From contig JAFXTB010000069.1 of assembly GCA_017525225.1 (NCBI GenBank), positions 1-40,568 on the forward strand: 40,568 nt of DNA, given 5' to 3'. Below the pieces are notes generated by a model. It was not told the origin of the DNA, ran no database searches, and saw only the letters and a program-made list of their open reading frames with translations. Position numbers and translations under genes: made by a program. Source of the stretch: Kiritimatiellia bacterium (GTDB lineage Bacteria; Verrucomicrobiota; Kiritimatiellia; RFP12; UBA1067). Shown here piece by piece: positions 11,737-19,146 of this stretch (position 1 is the stretch's first letter; each line of letters starts with the position of its first letter).

Positions 11737-13842
11737 TTATCGTCTCCAGGTCGTCTTCCAGCCAGACTTGCCGCCGCGACCACCGCCCCAGCGCGAAGAA
11801 CCGCCGCCGTAGCCACCACCCCAGCGAGAGGAGCCCCGGCCATAGCCGCCGCCGTAATCGTCGTCGTCGTCGAACCGGCTGCGCGGACGCTGCATCGCCT
11901 CCGGCGTGTAGGAATAGATTTCCTGCTCTTCGACAAGCTCTTTCGGTATCTCCTTGATGAAGATGGACGGCTCAACGGGGTACATCCCGCCATCTGTCGT
12001 CTTCTTCGTGCGCGGCACGGAAAGGTAGAGTCTGTCTTTCGCACGCGTAACCGCCACATAGAAGAGCCGCCGCTCCTCGTCCAGATTGCCGTCCTCCACC
12101 GACCGCGCGCTCGGGAAAACCGTGTCCACCAGCCAGGGCAGGATGACGACAGGCCATTCCATCCCCTTTGCCTGGTGGATGGTGGAAAGCTGCAGATGGT
12201 CGGCAGGCAGATTCGCGCGCGCGTTCGCGTCAAGGTTGGTCATGAGAGCCACCTCGTTCAGGAAGCCCTCCAGCCCGCCCTGGTTCACGGCGATCTGCGC
12301 CGTTATCTCGTTCAGGTCCTCCAGCCGCTGCTCTGCCTCGTCCTCGTCGAACTGCCGCCGCAGATGGTCGCCGTAGAAGAAATGCACGAAATCCTGCACA
12401 AGCCTGTTACCCTCGCCGTTCTTCAGATGGTCGCGCGCGCCGGCAAACGCCTTGGAAATCCCCTCCCAGCCTGCGCGGCCTTTGGCGGACATCATGGAAT
12501 CCAGGTTCATCCTGTTCATCGCGTCCGTACCATCGAACGAACCGCCCAGGTTCCGCCACCACTTGCGCGCGCTCGCCTCGCCGACACCCGGCAGAAGCGC
12601 CATCAGCCGCATGAAGGAGAGCTCCGCCTTCGGATCAAGGCAGAGACGCAGGAAGGCCAGAACGTCCTTTACATGCAGCTGCTCGAAGACGCCTATGCCG
12701 GAGGTGATCCGGAACGGTATGTGGTTGCGGGTGAGCGTCAGCTGGATGTCGATCGAGGTGTAGTGCGACCGGTAGAGTATCGCAATGTCCCTGTAGGCCA
12801 CACCCCGCTCGCGCAGTCCCTGCACGAGCTTGAGGATGGTCTCGGCCTGCACGTATCCATCGTACATCCTGTAGAGCCGCGGCCTGGGCGCGTCGTCTGC
12901 GCTACGGAACGGACGGAGAGTCTTCTCGAAGGAATGCGGCACGTCCTTCATCACGATGTTGGCAACGTCGAGTATCGGCGCGAGCGAACGGTAGTTGCGT
13001 TCGAGCTTCACGATCCTGCAACCGGGCCAGCGTTCCGGGAACTCCATGATGTTCTCGTACTGCGCGCCGCGCCAGGTGTAGATGCATTGGAAGTCGTCTC
13101 CCACGACCATGAGGTTACGCGACTTCGCGGCGAGGATGTCGGTGAAGCGCGCCTGTAGCGTGTTGGTGTCCTGGTACTCGTCCACCAGCACATGCATGAA
13201 GTGCTCCTGCAGATGGGCGCACAGCTCGCCGTTCTCCTCCAGCAGCCTGAGACCGTTAACGAGCAGGTCGTCGAAGTCCATCGCGCCCAGTTCCCTCTTG
13301 CGGGCCTCGTAGGCGCGACCGACCTTGATGACCTCCTCGACGTCGAGCGCGGTCTTCGTCTGGTACGACTTCACCACCGCCTCGAACGGACGCTCGCGGT
13401 TCTTCGCGTCGGAAAGCATCTTCAGCAGAAGCTCCTTCTTCACGAAGTCCTTGGGCGTCTTCACCAGCGCCTTGATGCACTCGTTCATCAGCTTCTTCTG
13501 GTCGTCCTCGTCGAGGATGGCGAAGGACGGCCGGTAACCGAGGAACGATCCGTAGCGGCGGAGGAACCGCGCGCACACATGGTGGAAAGTACCGCTCCAT
13601 ATCCCACCCACGCTCGGCACGAGCCTTTCGGCCCGTTCAAGCATCTCGCGGGCGGCGCGGTTCGTGAACGTCAGCAGCAGAATGCGTTCGGCCGGTACGC
13701 CCTTCTCCACGAGATAGGCCACACGATGGACGAGCGTGCGCGTCTTGCCCGTGCCTGCGGCGGCAAGTACAAGCAAGGGACCGTCAGGCGCCGTCGCCGC
13801 GGCACGCTGTTCGGGGTTGAGGACCTGCGCGAAATCGGTCAC
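11737..13842 (-). CDS. UvrD/PcrA-type superfamily 1 DNA helicase
   Basis: 701 aa. All SF1A motifs are present: Q motif LNPEQRAA (Gln12), Walker A AAGTGKT (Gly30-Thr34), motif II VDEYQDTN (220-227), motif III GDDFQCIYTWRGA (from 248), motif IV LERNYRS (about 280), motif V STIHQAKGMEWP (553-564) and motif VI EERRLFYVAVTRAKDRLYLS (589-608). It should be a 3'-5' ATP-dependent DNA helicase for repair or replication-conflict resolution. After residue 657 comes an Asp run, then a Gly/Arg/Trp/Ser-rich low-complexity tail, not the usual PcrA C-terminus. The GTG at 13842 is chosen because it overlaps the deaminase stop in the classical GTGA arrangement; a GTG at 13869 would add nine residues. Confidence 0.93.
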   Translation of the reverse strand: MTDFAQVLNPEQRAAATAPDGPLLVLAAAGTGKTRTLVHRVAYLVEKGVPAERILLLTFTNRAAREMLERAERLVPSVGGIWSGTFHHVCARFLRRYGSFLGYRPSFAILDEDDQKKLMNECIKALVKTPKDFVKKELLLKMLSDAKNRERPFEAVVKSYQTKTALDVEEVIKVGRAYEARKRELGAMDFDDLLVNGLRLLEENGELCAHLQEHFMHVLVDEYQDTNTLQARFTDILAAKSRNLMVVGDDFQCIYTWRGAQYENIMEFPERWPGCRIVKLERNYRSLAPILDVANIVMKDVPHSFEKTLRPFRSADDAPRPRLYRMYDGYVQAETILKLVQGLRERGVAYRDIAILYRSHYTSIDIQLTLTRNHIPFRITSGIGVFEQLHVKDVLAFLRLCLDPKAELSFMRLMALLPGVGEASARKWWRNLGGSFDGTDAMNRMNLDSMMSAKGRAGWEGISKAFAGARDHLKNGEGNRLVQDFVHFFYGDHLRRQFDEDEAEQRLEDLNEITAQIAVNQGGLEGFLNEVALMTNLDANARANLPADHLQLSTIHQAKGMEWPVVILPWLVDTVFPSARSVEDGNLDEERRLFYVAVTRAKDRLYLSVPRTKKTTDGGMYPVEPSIFIKEIPKELVEEQEIYSYTPEAMQRPRSRFDDDDDYGGGYGRGSSRWGGGYGGGSSRWGGGRGGKSGWKTTWRR

Positions 13843-14324
13843 GGCTGGGCCGGTCCATGGCAGCGGCACTTCACGCCGGCGGATTTGAACATGTCCTTGA
13901 CCGTGTCCACGAACGCCGTGTAGTCACCGGCATAGACCACCTCCCTTATGCCGGCGTTGATGATCAGCTTGGCACACGTGAGACACGGCGAGAGGGTGAT
14001 GTAGATCGTGGCGCCAGCAACGTCTATGCCGTAACGCGCCGCCTGGCAGATGGCGTTCTGCTCCGCGTGGACGCACAGGCACTCCTCGAGATGGCTGCCC
14101 GACGGCGAATGGCCCGCGCACCGCGGACATCCACCGTCGAAACAGTTCTTCACGCCGCGCGGCGTGCCGTTGTAGCCCGTGGAGAGAAGATGGTTCTCCT
14201 TGACTATCACGGCGGCCACCTGGCGACGAGAGCAGTTGGAACGCTTCGCCACCACGCGGGCTATCTCCATGAAGTAGTCGTCCCAGCCGGGACGTGGATC
14301 CTTAGTCTTGGTTCGGCGAGCCAT
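13839..14324 (-). CDS. dCMP deaminase (ComEB-like cytidine/deoxycytidylate deaminase family)
   Basis: 161 aa, usual for the family. The zinc site is complete: CVHAEQ with His86 and catalytic Glu88, and PCLTC with Cys114 and Cys117. The loop STGYNGTPRGVKNC and the extra Cys/His cluster (CFDGGCPRCAGH) are typical of dCMP deaminases. The enzyme converts dCMP to dUMP, the substrate for dTMP synthesis. The ATG is preceded by AGGA at short distance, right after a 54-bp tandem repeat. The stop overlaps the start of the helicase gene by four bases, so the two are translationally coupled. Confidence 0.93.
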   Translation of the reverse strand: MARRTKTKDPRPGWDDYFMEIARVVAKRSNCSRRQVAAVIVKENHLLSTGYNGTPRGVKNCFDGGCPRCAGHSPSGSHLEECLCVHAEQNAICQAARYGIDVAGATIYITLSPCLTCAKLIINAGIREVVYAGDYTAFVDTVKDMFKSAGVKCRCHGPAQP

Positions 14325-14333
14325 AAGATCCTA

Positions 14334-14387
14334 CCCAACCTTCACCACCTTCACAACCCTCACAACCTTCACAACCTTCACCACCTT
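14334..14387 (-). repeat. Six tandem 9-bp repeats (minus-strand consensus AAGGTTGTG)
   Basis: Between the propeller gene stop and the deaminase start lie six contiguous 9-bp units. On the minus strand they read AAGGTGGTG, AAGGTTGTG, AAGGTTGTG, AGGGTTGTG, AAGGTGGTG and AAGGTTGGG. Every unit contains an AGG-like core, so the tract may also affect ribosome loading on the deaminase gene. The same unit family recurs at 31508-31543. Confidence 0.9.
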
Positions 14388-14399
14388 GCCATCCAAAGG

Positions 14400-15518
14400 T
14401 CAGTCAAGGTCAATAACGCTCAGCGTATGGATCGGATCGTTGACCGTGTTGACAAGCCCAGGGAAGGCCATGTCGAAATTGACCACTATGAGCTTGCGCT
14501 TGCCGTCCTTGTCCTTCCAGATGAGCGGTTCGCACGGCTGGTCCAGGAGGCCGTCCGCGCCGTCGGTGTCGCCGTTCTTCCACAGTTCACCGAACTGCCT
14601 GCGGGCTATGTCCCAGGTGTGCACGGCGTTCAGGGCGGAGTCCGTCATGATGATGCGGTTGGCCTTCGCGTCGAAGCAGATGCCGTCGCAGCAGGGGAAG
14701 CGGGCAGGATCCTCGAACAGCAGCTCGGGCTTGCCGTACGAGCCGTCGCCGTTGCGCTTCATCGTGTAGAAGCGGCCCGAGCCGAACGTCCCGAAGTAGA
14801 GGTCGCCCTTGTCCGTGATCGCAAGGCCGTCCGCGCCGGAATTGTCGCCGCCGCGTCCTGGCAGTGGCTTCGTCTCGGTGTTGCCGAGGAAGTAGGGATC
14901 CTTCTTGTAGTCCTCCTTTGGCAGCAGCTTCACGGCCCTCGTGCGGCAGTCGCTCATCGGGATGCGGTACACGCCGCCGAGCCCGACCTCGCCAGGCAGG
15001 TCGAAGTACGTGTCCGTGAAGAACAGGTCGCCCTCGTAGAAGCGGATGGCGTTCGCGAGTTTGATGTTCTCGACCACCGTCTCGATGCGAAGGGCCTCCT
15101 TGGTGTCGGGGTCTATCACCACGCGCATGATGCGGCTGGCATAGTCCTTGGACAGGAAGTACTGGTTGTCGCAGTAGTAGAGGTTGCCGTCGGGACCGTA
15201 CTCGATGCCCATGGGGCAACCGCGGCCTGTCTTGGGCGAGATCTGCCCGGCGCAGAAGACGCTCCACTTGCCCGTCTTGAAGCAGCGCTTCATGACGACG
15301 CCCGCGTACGACTTGTTGATTAGGTTGGGCGCCGACATGAAGATGTTGCCGTCGCGGTCCTGCGTGAGGCCGTCAGGCAGGTTCACCACGTCGCCGAACC
15401 GCTTGAAAAGGCGTGGACGGTACTTCTCATCGCCCCACGTCTGCACCTTCCCAGCCGCTCCGGCCGCGAAACCGGCCGCAAGCGCAGCGGCCACCGCGAA
15501 TCTGAATGTTGCGTTCAT
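14400..15518 (-). CDS. Secreted SMP-30/gluconolactonase-like six-bladed beta-propeller protein
   Basis: 372 aa with a signal peptide (residues 1-23, Ala-rich core). The rest is a string of propeller blades with the pattern (L)P-D-G-L-T-Q-D-R-D-G-N-I-F, GIEYGPDGNLYYCDN, GADGLAITDKGDLYFG and CDGICFDAKANRIIMTD. This matches the SMP-30/gluconolactonase/LRE region or NHL-type propellers. Family members include sugar lactonases and streptogramin lyase-like proteins; the present activity is unknown. The ATG at 15518 is preferred over 15527 and 15539 because AAAGGA lies eight bases upstream. It follows tpiA by 27 bases, so it is probably co-transcribed from the tpiA promoter. Confidence 0.85.
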   Translation of the reverse strand: MNATFRFAVAAALAAGFAAGAAGKVQTWGDEKYRPRLFKRFGDVVNLPDGLTQDRDGNIFMSAPNLINKSYAGVVMKRCFKTGKWSVFCAGQISPKTGRGCPMGIEYGPDGNLYYCDNQYFLSKDYASRIMRVVIDPDTKEALRIETVVENIKLANAIRFYEGDLFFTDTYFDLPGEVGLGGVYRIPMSDCRTRAVKLLPKEDYKKDPYFLGNTETKPLPGRGGDNSGADGLAITDKGDLYFGTFGSGRFYTMKRNGDGSYGKPELLFEDPARFPCCDGICFDAKANRIIMTDSALNAVHTWDIARRQFGELWKNGDTDGADGLLDQPCEPLIWKDKDGKRKLIVVNFDMAFPGLVNTVNDPIHTLSVIDLD

Positions 15519-15545
15519 CGTCTTCATCCTTTCAACCATTCTGCA

Positions 15546-16307
15546 TCATGCCTTTGCCGCAGCCTCGATGATCGCGGCGAAAGAATCCGCCTTGAGGGCC
15601 GCGCCGCCGATGAGGCCACCGTCGATATCCTTCTGCGCGAGCAGCTCGGCCGCGTTGCCGGGCTTCATGGATCCACCGTACTGGATGCGGACGGACTCGG
15701 CCGCCTCGACACCCACCAACTCGCCCAGCGTCCTGCGGATGAGCGCGTGCACCTCCTGCGCCTGGTCCGGCGTGGCGGTACGGCCGGTACCGATGGCCCA
15801 CACGGGCTCGTACGCGATCACGAGATTCGCGGCGTCCGCGGCGGAAAGGCCCTTGAGACCCTCCTTCATCTGGCGTACGATCACCGCCTCCACCTGGCCG
15901 GCATCGCGCTCGGCAAGCGTCTCGCCGACGCATACGATGGCGACAAGCCCCGCCTTGAGCGCGGCGGTCGCGCGCTTGTTGACCGTCTCGTCCGTCTCAC
16001 CGAAATACTGGCGGCGCTCGGAGTGGCCGATGATCACATACTTCGCGCCGGCATCAAGCAGCATACCAGTGGATATCTCGCCAGTGTACGCGCCGGACGC
16101 CTCCCAGTGCACGTTCTCGGCACCTACGCTAACCTGCGTGCCGGTGGCGGCCGCGACAGCGGCGGCGACATCGATCGCCGGAGTGCAGCAGACGATCTCC
16201 ACGTTCGTGAAGGCCTTGGTTGCCTCGGCTATGCCCGTGACGAGTGCGGCCGTCTCGGACGGTTTGACATTCATTTTCCAGTTGCCAGCGATGATTTTCT
16301 TGCGCAT
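15546..16307 (-). CDS. tpiA: Triosephosphate isomerase
   Basis: 253 aa, normal length. NWKMN (Lys11), IIGHSERR (His95) and YEPVWAIGTG (Glu167) give the full catalytic triad, and the phosphate-gripping YGGS and GG motifs occur near the C-terminus. It interconverts dihydroxyacetone phosphate and glyceraldehyde-3-phosphate in the cytoplasm. AGAAAGG precedes the ATG by about 11 bases. A good promoter lies 42 bases upstream and the next five genes follow in the same direction with short gaps or overlaps, so tpiA may lead a six-gene operon. Confidence 0.98.
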   Translation of the reverse strand: MRKKIIAGNWKMNVKPSETAALVTGIAEATKAFTNVEIVCCTPAIDVAAAVAAATGTQVSVGAENVHWEASGAYTGEISTGMLLDAGAKYVIIGHSERRQYFGETDETVNKRATAALKAGLVAIVCVGETLAERDAGQVEAVIVRQMKEGLKGLSAADAANLVIAYEPVWAIGTGRTATPDQAQEVHALIRRTLGELVGVEAAESVRIQYGGSMKPGNAAELLAQKDIDGGLIGGAALKADSFAAIIEAAAKA

Positions 16308-16348
16308 TTTACATGAACCTTTCTAAGTCTTGTTTCGGGACGGCGCCT

Positions 16349-16377
16349 ATTATACCATTTCCCCGCATCCAACGCAA
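16349..16377 (-). promoter_or_regulatory. Promoter of tpiA
   Basis: Minus strand: -35 TTGCGT (16377-16372), 17-bp spacer ending TGG, -10 TATAAT (16354-16349), an extended consensus -10 (TGGTATAAT). The leader would be about 35 nt. Confidence 0.8.
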
Positions 16378-16434
16378 AGGCAAGATTTTCGACAAACTGG
16401 GCCCCCGCCGAAACGCGCCAAGATTGGCAAACTG

Positions 16435-16471
16435 CAAGACCCGGTCACGCATCCTGCGCGACCGGGTCTTG
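16435..16471 (-). terminator. Inverted repeat, possible terminator of the ASRT gene
   Basis: A perfect 12-bp inverted repeat (16435-16446 with 16460-16471, 13-nt loop) lies 34 bp after the ASRT-family stop and before the tpiA promoter. There is no T-run after the stem on either strand, so it would be a weak intrinsic terminator or could serve as mRNA 3'-end protection. Confidence 0.45.
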
Positions 16472-16504
16472 GAACTGGTCATTGCGTAGATCGCATTCAG
16501 CAAA

Positions 16505-16864
16505 TCAGCACGAATAGCCCTGTACAGGATAGTAGGCCATGTCCTTGCGGCGGTCGAGCCGGCCGTAGACCGCCACCACCGGCACGTCGGACTCCAGGAT
16601 CGTCGCCGTCTGGCCCGGGCCCAGCTGGAAGCCTTCATCGCCGAGAGGCATGTCCATGCGGAAGCAGTTGACGCGGCGGGCAGGGACGTGCAGGGTGATG
16701 CCCTCATGCGGATCCTTGTCGTCGAAAAGGATGGTGAGCTTGATCGTCGCATCCTTTTCACCGTTGTTGACTATCATCAGTGCCTCGTGCCCGAACGGCT
16801 CCGAATCACCGTGTGGCGGCAGGTCGCCGTCGGAGAACACCCATGTCTTCTTTCCGATTTCCAT
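16505..16864 (-). CDS. Anabaena sensory rhodopsin transducer (ASRT) family protein
   Basis: 119 aa. The layout matches the small beta-sandwich ASRT family (PF07100): an N-terminal MEIGKKTWVFSDGDLPPHG, then HEALMIVNN, a middle ITLHVPARRVNCFRMD, and a C-terminal LESDVPVVAVYGRLDRR. In cyanobacteria ASRT forms a tetramer that interacts with a sensory rhodopsin and with DNA. Most family members sit in bacteria without rhodopsin, and no rhodopsin is seen here, so light signalling is unlikely. A carbohydrate- or DNA-binding role would be an inference from the fold and the neighbouring glycosidases. The ATG at 16864 is favoured over 16870 because AAGGAG is eight bases before the former and only two before the latter. 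It has its own promoter. Confidence 0.88.
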   Translation of the reverse strand: MEIGKKTWVFSDGDLPPHGDSEPFGHEALMIVNNGEKDATIKLTILFDDKDPHEGITLHVPARRVNCFRMDMPLGDEGFQLGPGQTATILESDVPVVAVYGRLDRRKDMAYYPVQGYSC

Positions 16865-16914
16865 TTCCATCGCTCCTTGATTGTGATGATTTTAGCGTCT
16901 TGTTCCGCCTGATG

Positions 16915-16930
16915 GCGGCGCAACCGCCGC
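16915..16930 (-). other. Small hairpin in the ASRT-gene 5' leader
   Basis: GCGGCG/CGCCGC stem with a four-base loop, between the promoter and the start codon. It could modulate leader stability; no known riboswitch is recognised. Confidence 0.3.
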
Positions 16931-16943
16931 AGACGGCACCATG

Positions 16944-16972
16944 AGTGTATCAAAAACCACGCCTGAAAGCAA
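16944..16972 (-). promoter_or_regulatory. Promoter of the ASRT-family gene
   Basis: Minus strand: -35 TTGCTT (16972-16967), 17-bp spacer ending TGA, -10 TACACT (16949-16944), again with the TGn extension. It starts right after the stop of the GH65/95-like gene (16987). Confidence 0.6.
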
Positions 16973-16986
16973 CCGTGCAATGCGCA

Positions 16987-19146
16987 TTAAGGAACGAGCG
17001 TTCCATCTGACGAGCCAGGCCGCAAGCGGCACATTCTGCAGCGGCGGCCATCGGGGAAGACCAGCGCCTTTGGCCGACCCGAATACGCCTTCCCCGGCGT
17101 GACTATGAGAAGGACGCAGCGCCCGCCCTTCCACTCCGCCTCGACGGTCAGATCGTCGTATGCCTTCAGGCGGAATGAGTAATTCTTCCATTGCGCGGGC
17201 ACGGCAGGCGCAAGGCGTAGCTCGTCGCCGACGCACTGCAGCAGCATTTCGTCCACCGCCTGCACGAACGTGCCCTGCGGGGAAGAGCACCATGGTATCG
17301 ACATCGCACCCGGATCGTTGTATTCGAATATCTCGCCGAAGCGTCCGCAGGTCGATGACGCCTTCTGGATGTTGCGTAGCGCACCAGCGCCATCGCCAAG
17401 CCGAGCCTGCGCGGCGGCGGTCCAGGCGGCATACCATGTGCATGGACGTTTCACGCCAAGCAGCATGCCGCCGGCCTCGTCCATGTTCTCATCGAAGTCG
17501 CGTACGGCGGCGCGCTGTAGAGGATCGGCCGCGGGGATAACGCCATACGGCACAAGCCCGCCGAGAACGGCCACGCTGCGCGCATCGTATCCGGGATAGG
17601 GGATGTATTTCGTTCCATCCTGCGGCAGATCGCGCCTCAACCGAGCCGACAGATCGCGCCAATGTGCCGCCATCTGCCCATCCACGGACAGAATGACTGC
17701 AGCCTCGGCGGCGGACTCAAGCGCGCATATCGCGGCGCAAGTGGTCAGAAAAGGGTTCTGCACGGGCGACGGCATTCGCTCCAGGTCGCAACACTTGCCT
17801 ATTATGGTCTTGCCGTCCTTCGTCTCATACACGGCCTGATGGTCGTAGAACTCCGCGGAGCCCTTCAGCACGGGATAGATCACATCCTGCAGGAATGCAC
17901 GGTCTTCGCGGTACCGCCAGCATGTCATGGCCTCGTGGCAGATGGTACCCATGTGGAGAATGTGGTCGCGCCATCTGCCGTTGCCGGAGGTTTCCGTACC
18001 GGTTTCGTCCGGTAGCCAAGCGAAGCGGATGCCGGTGGAACGGTCACCGGGATAGGCGCGCCCGGCGCGAACGCGCGCTGAAGGCAGGAGGCCCTTCCAG
18101 AAGCGGGCGACCTTGCGCATGTCGTCCTCGTGACCTGTGGCACAGAGCGCAGGACCGAAGAACGTGAAGCCGAAGAACGCCCCGTTCCAGTGGCTAGGAA
18201 GGATGCCTACTGGAATCGACCAGCGCGTGGACCAACATCTGAGGTTGTAGAGCGCGGTCTCGTATATGCGCTGGATACGTCCATCGGGGATGGATACGAA
18301 CGACCGCTCGTTCCAATCGTGCCATTGCCTCGCATGGCCACGTTTCAATCCGTCCCAGCCGTCGCGACGGATCCTTCCGGCGAGGGCTGCGATTGCGGCA
18401 TCCGGATCGTCGCCGTCGAGATCGTCGGCGAACGCAAGAAGGAATGCCACGTTCCCAGCCGGCCGCCGCAGGCGGATCCGCAGGCCGCGCTCCGTGGTCT
18501 CGACCGTCGCATCCGGCCTGTCGCACAGAAGCGCCACCCGGCCGTGTATGGAGCGGACGGTCTTCTCCACCGTGAACGACAACACGCCGCCGCTGGCCTT
18601 CCAATCCGAATGAAGAGGCTTTTCGTCGCGGGAATCCGGCCGACGAAAGAGATACTCGAAGTCGTACTCCTCCGGCGGAGTTCCTGAAAACGATTTCCGC
18701 ACTGCCAGGACGGGCGCATCGGCAAGGATGAATGCCTCGGACGAAATCTCCGTTCCGCCAGAGTACGAGTTCGAGACCATCGAGATCGCGTCATGGACAT
18801 CGAGGGACTGCCCCCAGCGGACAGGTCTGGCGTTGGAGGCGCCGCCGGTCGCGACGCGTTCCTCGATGCGGCCAAAGCAGGCCAGCCTGGAGTTGTCCGT
18901 GCGCCGACCCTCACGATATATCGACGGACGATAGAGCCCGCCCGTGCATCTTATGAATGCATAGCTCGGCACATCCTGTGCCATCGTGTTGCGGTAGTCG
19001 ACGAGGGTGCACAGATCGCCGTTGGCGAGAACCGGCGGCGAATACTGTTCGGAGGCGTGTTCCCATCCGGAGGACACGTCAACTTCGCCGTCCACCACAT
19101 ACACAACCGAAATTGCCGCAAGAATCGTTGTGCGCATCCAGTTCAT
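16987..19146 (-). CDS. Secreted (alpha/alpha)6-barrel glycosidase, GH65/GH95-like
   Basis: 719 aa. A hydrophobic N-terminus (residues 4-18) is a short signal peptide or anchor. Residues about 25-260 form a beta-sandwich of the type that precedes clan GH-L barrels (YSPPVLANGDLCTLVDY). Residues about 280-640 form a helical barrel with IYETALYNLRCWSTRW, LPSHWNGAFFGFTFFG, ALCATGHEDDMRKVARFWKGLLPSAR and RFAWLPDETGTE, a pattern common to GH65, GH95 and related enzymes. A C-terminal small beta domain follows. The substrate is unclear; the context suggests a side-chain sugar of a plant polysaccharide. The start ATG overlaps the preceding GH stop (ATGA). It is the last gene of the glycan operon. Confidence 0.78.
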   Translation of the reverse strand: MNWMRTTILAAISVVYVVDGEVDVSSGWEHASEQYSPPVLANGDLCTLVDYRNTMAQDVPSYAFIRCTGGLYRPSIYREGRRTDNSRLACFGRIEERVATGGASNARPVRWGQSLDVHDAISMVSNSYSGGTEISSEAFILADAPVLAVRKSFSGTPPEEYDFEYLFRRPDSRDEKPLHSDWKASGGVLSFTVEKTVRSIHGRVALLCDRPDATVETTERGLRIRLRRPAGNVAFLLAFADDLDGDDPDAAIAALAGRIRRDGWDGLKRGHARQWHDWNERSFVSIPDGRIQRIYETALYNLRCWSTRWSIPVGILPSHWNGAFFGFTFFGPALCATGHEDDMRKVARFWKGLLPSARVRAGRAYPGDRSTGIRFAWLPDETGTETSGNGRWRDHILHMGTICHEAMTCWRYREDRAFLQDVIYPVLKGSAEFYDHQAVYETKDGKTIIGKCCDLERMPSPVQNPFLTTCAAICALESAAEAAVILSVDGQMAAHWRDLSARLRRDLPQDGTKYIPYPGYDARSVAVLGGLVPYGVIPAADPLQRAAVRDFDENMDEAGGMLLGVKRPCTWYAAWTAAAQARLGDGAGALRNIQKASSTCGRFGEIFEYNDPGAMSIPWCSSPQGTFVQAVDEMLLQCVGDELRLAPAVPAQWKNYSFRLKAYDDLTVEAEWKGGRCVLLIVTPGKAYSGRPKALVFPDGRRCRMCRLRPGSSDGTLVP

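Noticed and set aside
11721-12233. Upstream extension of the YfhO-like frame into the helicase gene
   Set aside because: The ribosome site and the membrane N-terminus place the start at 11720; the upstream residues are Arg/Ser-rich shadow sequence.
14334-14387. CRISPR array
   Set aside because: Units are 9 bp, contiguous and without spacers; no cas genes in the window.
13857-15323. 488-codon plus-strand open frame across the deaminase and propeller genes
   Set aside because: It runs antisense through two well-supported genes and through the 9-bp repeats; no domain seen.
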